From positions 1 through 64,000 of the forward strand of contig JAFRRS010000022.1 in the NCBI GenBank assembly GCA_017427985.1: DNA of 64,000 bases, in the 5' to 3' direction. Source of the stretch: Bacteroidales bacterium (GTDB lineage Bacteria > Bacteroidota > Bacteroidia > Bacteroidales > F082). Made by a program: the position numbers and the translations under genes. A model generated the notes under the pieces. The model saw only the letters and a program-made list of their open reading frames with translations. It had not been told where the DNA came from and did no database searches. Below are positions 60,944 through 64,000 of the stretch, piece by piece (position 1 is the first letter of the stretch; every line of letters starts with the position of its first letter).

Positions 60944-61594
60944 ATGGATTCTGTTATTATTTATTCAGGCGGTCTCGACTCCACCACGCTTCTCTACGAG
61001 GAACGTGCACGTATCGCATTGGCGGTCACGTTCAACTATGGCGGCAACCACGCCGCACGCGAGATGGCTTGCGCCGAATGGCATTGCAGGCATCTCGGCA
61101 TCGAACACATCGTGATAGACCTCGCCTTCATCGGAAAATATTTCGATTCTTCGCTGGTTTCAGGTGCTGACGCCATTCCCGAAGGTAATTACGATGACGA
61201 CAACATGCGTAGCACCGTGGTGCCGTTCCGCAACGGCATCATGCTGTCGGTGGCATGCGGACTGGCGGAGAGCCGCGGATTGAAACGTGTGCTCATCGCC
61301 AACCACGGCGGCGACCACGCCATCTATCCCGACTGCCGTCCGGAGTTCGTGAAAGCGATGGATTCGGCAATGAAGGCTGGCACTTACGAAGGCGTTCAAC
61401 TTGTGGCACCTTACACCAACATCACCAAAGGCGACATCGTGAAAAAAGGCGTCGCACTCGGCATCGACTACGGAAAGACGTATTCATGCTACCGCGGCAA
61501 AGAGCTGCACTGCGGACGCTGCGGCACCTGTCGCGAACGTAAAGAGGCTTTTGCGGAAGCCGGAATCATTGACCCAACAAACTACGAGGACTGA
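60944..61594 (+). CDS. queC: 7-cyano-7-deazaguanine synthase
   Basis: 216 residues. The PP-loop is SGGLDS (8-13), preceded by VIIY. VPFRNGIMLSVACGLAES and NHGGDHAIYPDCRPEF are characteristic of QueC. The zinc site uses the cysteines of SCYRGKELHCGRCGTC near the C-terminus (residues ~184-197). It converts 7-carboxy-7-deazaguanine to preQ0 with ATP and ammonia. It is the first gene of the que operon, directly after the preQ1 riboswitch. Confidence 0.96.
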   Translation: MDSVIIYSGGLDSTTLLYEERARIALAVTFNYGGNHAAREMACAEWHCRHLGIEHIVIDLAFIGKYFDSSLVSGADAIPEGNYDDDNMRSTVVPFRNGIMLSVACGLAESRGLKRVLIANHGGDHAIYPDCRPEFVKAMDSAMKAGTYEGVQLVAPYTNITKGDIVKKGVALGIDYGKTYSCYRGKELHCGRCGTCRERKEAFAEAGIIDPTNYED

Positions 61595-61597
61595 AAA

Positions 61598-61933
61598 ATG
61601 TATTACATCAAGAAAACGATAGAAGTGGCTGGCGCGCATCAGCTGACACTCGATTACCCCAGCAAATGCTGCTCGTTTCACGGGCATAACTGGATTATCA
61701 CCATTTACTGCAAAGCCAGGGAACTCGACAAAAACGGCATGGTAGTCGATTTCTCGGAGATAAAACGCCGTATCGTCGACGCTTTGGACCATAAGGTCAT
61801 CAACGACGTGTTGAAATGCAACCCTACGGCTGAGAACATAGCGCGATGGTGCTGCGAGCAGATCACCAACTGCTACCGCGTCGACGTGCAGGAGACTACA
61901 GGCAATGTCGCATCATACGAAAAAGACGAGTGA
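61598..61933 (+). CDS. queD: 6-carboxy-5,6,7,8-tetrahydropterin synthase
   Basis: 111 residues. Zinc ligands H14 (AGAHQL), H28 and H30 (FHGHNW), catalytic Cys in SKCCSFHGH (C24 or C25), later Asp/His in LDHKVIND, and Glu in VQETTGN. It turns dihydroneopterin triphosphate into 6-carboxytetrahydropterin, the second step of the pathway after GTP cyclohydrolase (encoded elsewhere). Its TGA shares the A with the queE start (TGATG). Confidence 0.95.
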   Translation: MYYIKKTIEVAGAHQLTLDYPSKCCSFHGHNWIITIYCKARELDKNGMVVDFSEIKRRIVDALDHKVINDVLKCNPTAENIARWCCEQITNCYRVDVQETTGNVASYEKDE

Positions 61934-62532
61934 TGAAAGTCAACGAGATTTTTTATTCACTGCAGGGCGAGGGTTTCAATACAGGGACGCCCGCCGTGTT
62001 CGTACGTTTGAGCGGATGTAACCTCCAGTGCCCGTTCTGCGACACAGAGCACGCCGAAGGTAAGGAGATGACCGAAGGCGAGATTGTAGAGGAAGTGTCG
62101 CGCTACAAGGCGAGTCTGGTGGTGATAACAGGCGGTGAGCCCGCATTGCAGCTGACGGAATCGCTGGTGGAGCTGCTGCATTTTCTGGGTAAGACAGTCG
62201 CAGTGGAGACCAATGGCACCATCGAGTTGCCTAAAAACGTCGATTGGATCACATTGTCGCCGAAAGACGCATTTCTGGGTGAGAAAGCAAAACCTGTTTT
62301 GACAGAAGCCGACGAATTGAAGGTCGTTATCACCGACGATATGTGTAGAGATGCACGGCCGTGCGTCTCCACGTACCCAGACATAAAAATAAAACATCAT
62401 TTCCTCCAGCCCTGCGACACCGGCAACCCCGAAAAAAACACCCAAATAATCAAAAAAACGATAGAATATTGCAAAGAGCATCCCGAATGGAGATTGTCGT
62501 TGCAGACACATAAATTATTAAACATCAGATAG
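61933..62532 (+). CDS. queE: 7-carboxy-7-deazaguanine synthase (radical SAM)
   Basis: 199 residues from the ATG at 61933. The cluster cysteines are C29, C33 and C36 in [10 protein letters not shown] (C-x3-C-x2-C). [18 protein letters not shown] precedes it and [11 protein letters not shown] follows, as expected. It rearranges carboxytetrahydropterin into 7-carboxy-7-deazaguanine with SAM and Mg2+. A 28-bp palindrome of the GTAGAGACG family lies at 62345-62372 and adds [10 protein letters not shown] (residues 138-147) between [10 protein letters not shown] and the C-terminal strands, without damage to the frame. Confidence 0.94.
   Translation: MKVNEIFYSLQGEGFNTGTPAVFVRLSGCNLQCPFCDTEHAEGKEMTEGEIVEEVSRYKASLVVITGGEPALQLTESLVELLHFLGKTVAVETNGTIELPKNVDWITLSPKDAFLGEKAKPVLTEADELKVVITDDMCRDARPCVSTYPDIKIKHHFLQPCDTGNPEKNTQIIKKTIEYCKEHPEWRLSLQTHKLLNIR
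62345..62372. repeat. 28-bp GTAGAGACG palindrome inserted in queE
   Basis: Arms GTAGAGATGCACGG and CCGTGCGTCTCCAC pair with two wobble-type mismatches. It is read as [10 protein letters not shown], in the same codon phase as RRDAINRVST in the lolE-like gene. Confidence 0.88.
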
Positions 62533-62534
62533 TT

Positions 62535-62996
62535 ATGAATAGAGAAAAAGATAATTTGCAGCAGCTTGGCCACAAAGCCGAGATTCCTGAGACATACGCC
62601 CCCGAGGTTCTTGAAACCTTTGAAAACCGTCATCCTGAGCGCGACTACTGGGTGCAGTTCAACTGCCCAGAGTTCACCACGCTTTGCCCGATCACCGGAC
62701 AGCCCGACTTCGGCGAAATCAAGATTTTGTACATCCCTGACGAGCGCATGGTGGAGAGCAAGAGCCTCAAACTGTATCTGTTTTCATTCAGAAACCACGG
62801 CGATTTTCATGAAGATGTGGTCAATATAATACTCAACGACCTCGTGAAGCTGATGAATCCGCGTTACATCGAGGTCGTTGGGCTGTTCGTTCCGAGAGGC
62901 GGCATCAGCATTCATCCTTATGTCAATTTCGGCGTGAAAGGCACGAAATACGAGCTGATGGCGGAGGAACGTATGAGAAATTATCAGTTGAGATAA
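62535..62996 (+). CDS. queF: NADPH-dependent 7-cyano-7-deazaguanine reductase
   Basis: 153 residues, the short unimodular QueF type. The nucleophile is C51 in [13 protein letters not shown], the family motif [22 protein letters not shown] binds substrate and NADPH, and the C-terminus has [12 protein letters not shown]. It reduces the nitrile of preQ0 to preQ1. Since preQ1 is the riboswitch ligand, the last product of this operon represses its own synthesis. The gene starts 2 bases after queE. Confidence 0.96.
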   Translation: MNREKDNLQQLGHKAEIPETYAPEVLETFENRHPERDYWVQFNCPEFTTLCPITGQPDFGEIKILYIPDERMVESKSLKLYLFSFRNHGDFHEDVVNIILNDLVKLMNPRYIEVVGLFVPRGGISIHPYVNFGVKGTKYELMAEERMRNYQLR

Positions 62997-63004
62997 AGTC
63001 TTTT

Positions 63005-63036
63005 CAAGACGCTTTATTCGCGAATAAAGCGTCTTG
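63005..63036. terminator. perfect 32-bp palindrome, bidirectional terminator that encodes the end of the T9SS gene
   Basis: CAAGACGCTTTATTCG and its exact reverse complement, with TTTT on both sides. It ends the que operon from one side. From the other side it contains the last codons and the stop (63014-63016) of the convergent T9SS gene. Confidence 0.92.
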
Positions 63037-64000
63037 TTTCTGTATTGTTTCCTGTTGTTATTCTAATGAAATAAACTCCGCTTTGCAAGGCTTTGACGTT
63101 CATTTCAACCTTGTCGGAATTGCATTCCTGCTTCAACACCGCTGCTCCTGTAAGATTGTAAATCTCCACGTTGCTGATGTTTCCATTTGATTCGATGAAG
63201 AGCTTGTCGTTTGCCGGGTTAGGATAGATGCTCATCGTCTGCTCATCGTTCTCGCCTACATTTGAGATGTAAGTCAGATGTGCGATAAAGTAATGGTGTG
63301 TCGTCAGGGTGATGCTAAACGACTCCTCTTCTGACACTATTACGCCGTCTTCAGTCCAGTTTTGGAAAACGTAGTTTTCTGCAGGAGTTACAGTCAGGGT
63401 TACTGTATCGCCATAATGATTACCATTGCTTTTGAATATTGTGCCGCCTTCTTGTGGGTCGACGGAAGCTAACACTTCATATTCAATAAATGAGAAGTTG
63501 GCAATGAATGACATGTCTTCGGTTACGACAAATGTTATAGAGGCATCTGTCGAGTAAATACTGAGGTTTGTTACCCAGTTAAAGAAGTTGAAGCCTGCGT
63601 TTGGTGTTGCTGTCAGAGTGCATTCCTCACCATAGTTGTAGGTGCCAGCTCCTTCAATTGTTCCTCCATAGTCAGGAATTGACGATGCTGTCACTGTGTA
63701 AGACATGATTTGGAAGTTGGCGACGTAAGCCGCTGCTTCGGTGACGGTGAAGGTGTATGAGGCGTTGGTTGATACCTGAACGCCGTTCTTGGTCCAGTTG
63801 ACGAACTGGTAGCCTGCATTTGGTGTCGCTGTCAGCGTGCACTGCTGTCCTTGTGTGTAGGTGTTGGCGCCTGTCACTGTTCCCGCGTTTGCAGGATTCA
63901 CTGATGTTGTGATTGTATATTGTTGCGGTGCCGAACCTCCCACGCTGATGGTCTGTGAATACGGCTGACGCTGCGGTTTTGTCACCACAATCTTCACCTG
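63014..64000 (-). CDS. C-terminal part of a secreted repeat protein with T9SS domain (partial)
   Basis: At least 328 residues; the frame is open at the window edge, so the real start lies beyond 64000. Three divergent B-type repeats of ~75 residues are visible, each with G-T(V/I)-x-G ... Y-x-x-G-x-x-x-T-L-T-A-x-P-x-x-G-Y/F-x-F-x-N-W (for example QGQQCTLTATPNAGYQFVNW). A T9SS sorting domain follows (MSIYPNPANDKLFIES ... VYFIRITTGN ... RRFIRE). Such repeats are stalk or adhesin elements of surface proteins. The last six residues and the stop are encoded by the perfect palindrome at 63005-63036. Confidence 0.87.
   Translation of the reverse strand, partial: QVKIVVTKPQRQPYSQTISVGGSAPQQYTITTSVNPANAGTVTGANTYTQGQQCTLTATPNAGYQFVNWTKNGVQVSTNASYTFTVTEAAAYVANFQIMSYTVTASSIPDYGGTIEGAGTYNYGEECTLTATPNAGFNFFNWVTNLSIYSTDASITFVVTEDMSFIANFSFIEYEVLASVDPQEGGTIFKSNGNHYGDTVTLTVTPAENYVFQNWTEDGVIVSEEESFSITLTTHHYFIAHLTYISNVGENDEQTMSIYPNPANDKLFIESNGNISNVEIYNLTGAAVLKQECNSDKVEMNVKALQSGVYFIRITTGNNTETRRFIRE

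Noticed and set aside
1-64000. tRNA, rRNA, insertion sequences, prophage or integrative element
   Set aside because: I saw no cloverleaf with a GGTTCGAATCC-type arm, no rRNA text, and no transposase, integrase or phage structural protein. Reading by eye could miss a single tRNA.

Overview
The window looks like a chromosomal segment of an uncultured member of the Bacteroidota, most likely order Bacteroidales from an animal gut or rumen. The phylum call rests on three signals seen throughout. Promoters fit the Bacteroidota -33 TTG / -7 TAnnTTTG pattern. Genes have A-rich leaders without Shine-Dalgarno sequences. At least eight secreted proteins end in a type IX secretion (Por/T9SS) C-terminal sorting domain (xVYPNPAxxxL ... 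GxYxxRL ... K-rich end). The genus cannot be read from the sequence. I see no transposase, integrase, phage gene, CRISPR array, rRNA or tRNA.

Layout. 1-8.9 kb: the end of one gene, a degenerate secreted gene, a BNR/YCF48-like T9SS protein and a 2314-residue gingipain-type (C25) peptidase with FG-GAP and beta-helix regions. 9-16.5 kb: housekeeping genes (lolE-like, rbfA, dtd, an alpha/beta hydrolase, the Fe-S carrier ATPase mrp/apbC, a NifU-C protein, a cobalamin adenosyltransferase, DUF2795), an anchor-J T9SS protein and a methyltransferase remnant. 16.5-31.3 kb: two giant T9SS proteins that share a C-terminal module (one carries a GH2 glycosidase), a C10 cysteine protease, a three-gene DUF3791/DUF3990 cassette that resembles an ADP-ribosyltransferase toxin-antitoxin unit, a structured RNA candidate, and a small protein with a C-terminal PLGSG-membrane-Arg sorting-like signal. 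31.3-43.7 kb: an AAA ATPase, a MATE exporter, an outer-membrane barrel/TANFOR/lipoprotein cluster, a LytTR regulator divergent from a LiaF-like protein, an M28 peptidase and an acyltransferase. 43.7-57.7 kb: a compact operon (flavodoxin, zinc ribbon, CDP-alcohol transferase, GNAT, AlkZ-like), a frameshifted acyltransferase, a thioesterase, a T9SS adhesin, a GH89 alpha-N-acetylglucosaminidase, two small DUF5053-type genes, an HD hydrolase, a peroxiredoxin, an endonuclease/phosphatase-fold protein and an aquaporin. 57.7-64 kb: a TerB/Sel1 protein with a duplicated C-terminus, an SDR enzyme, and the complete queC-queD-queE-queF pathway for preQ0/preQ1 under a preQ1-I riboswitch, facing the end of another T9SS protein.

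How the parts work together. The surface and secreted set (C25 and C10 proteases, GH2, GH89, M28, adhesin-like anchor-J proteins) suggests a cell that degrades host or plant glycoproteins and polysaccharides. The que operon is the clearest complete pathway.

The most unusual structure lies in short palindromic DNA. A 28-bp GTAGAGACG...CGTCTCTAC palindrome occurs about seven times, including in frame inside the lolE-like gene and queE, always read in the same codon phase. A different family forms arrays of tiny hairpins whose stems vary while the AATGTG/CACATT linkers stay fixed (30,714-30,975 and 11,972-12,066). A 110-nt rod-like RNA fold with its own promoter-like box sits at 25,343-25,590.
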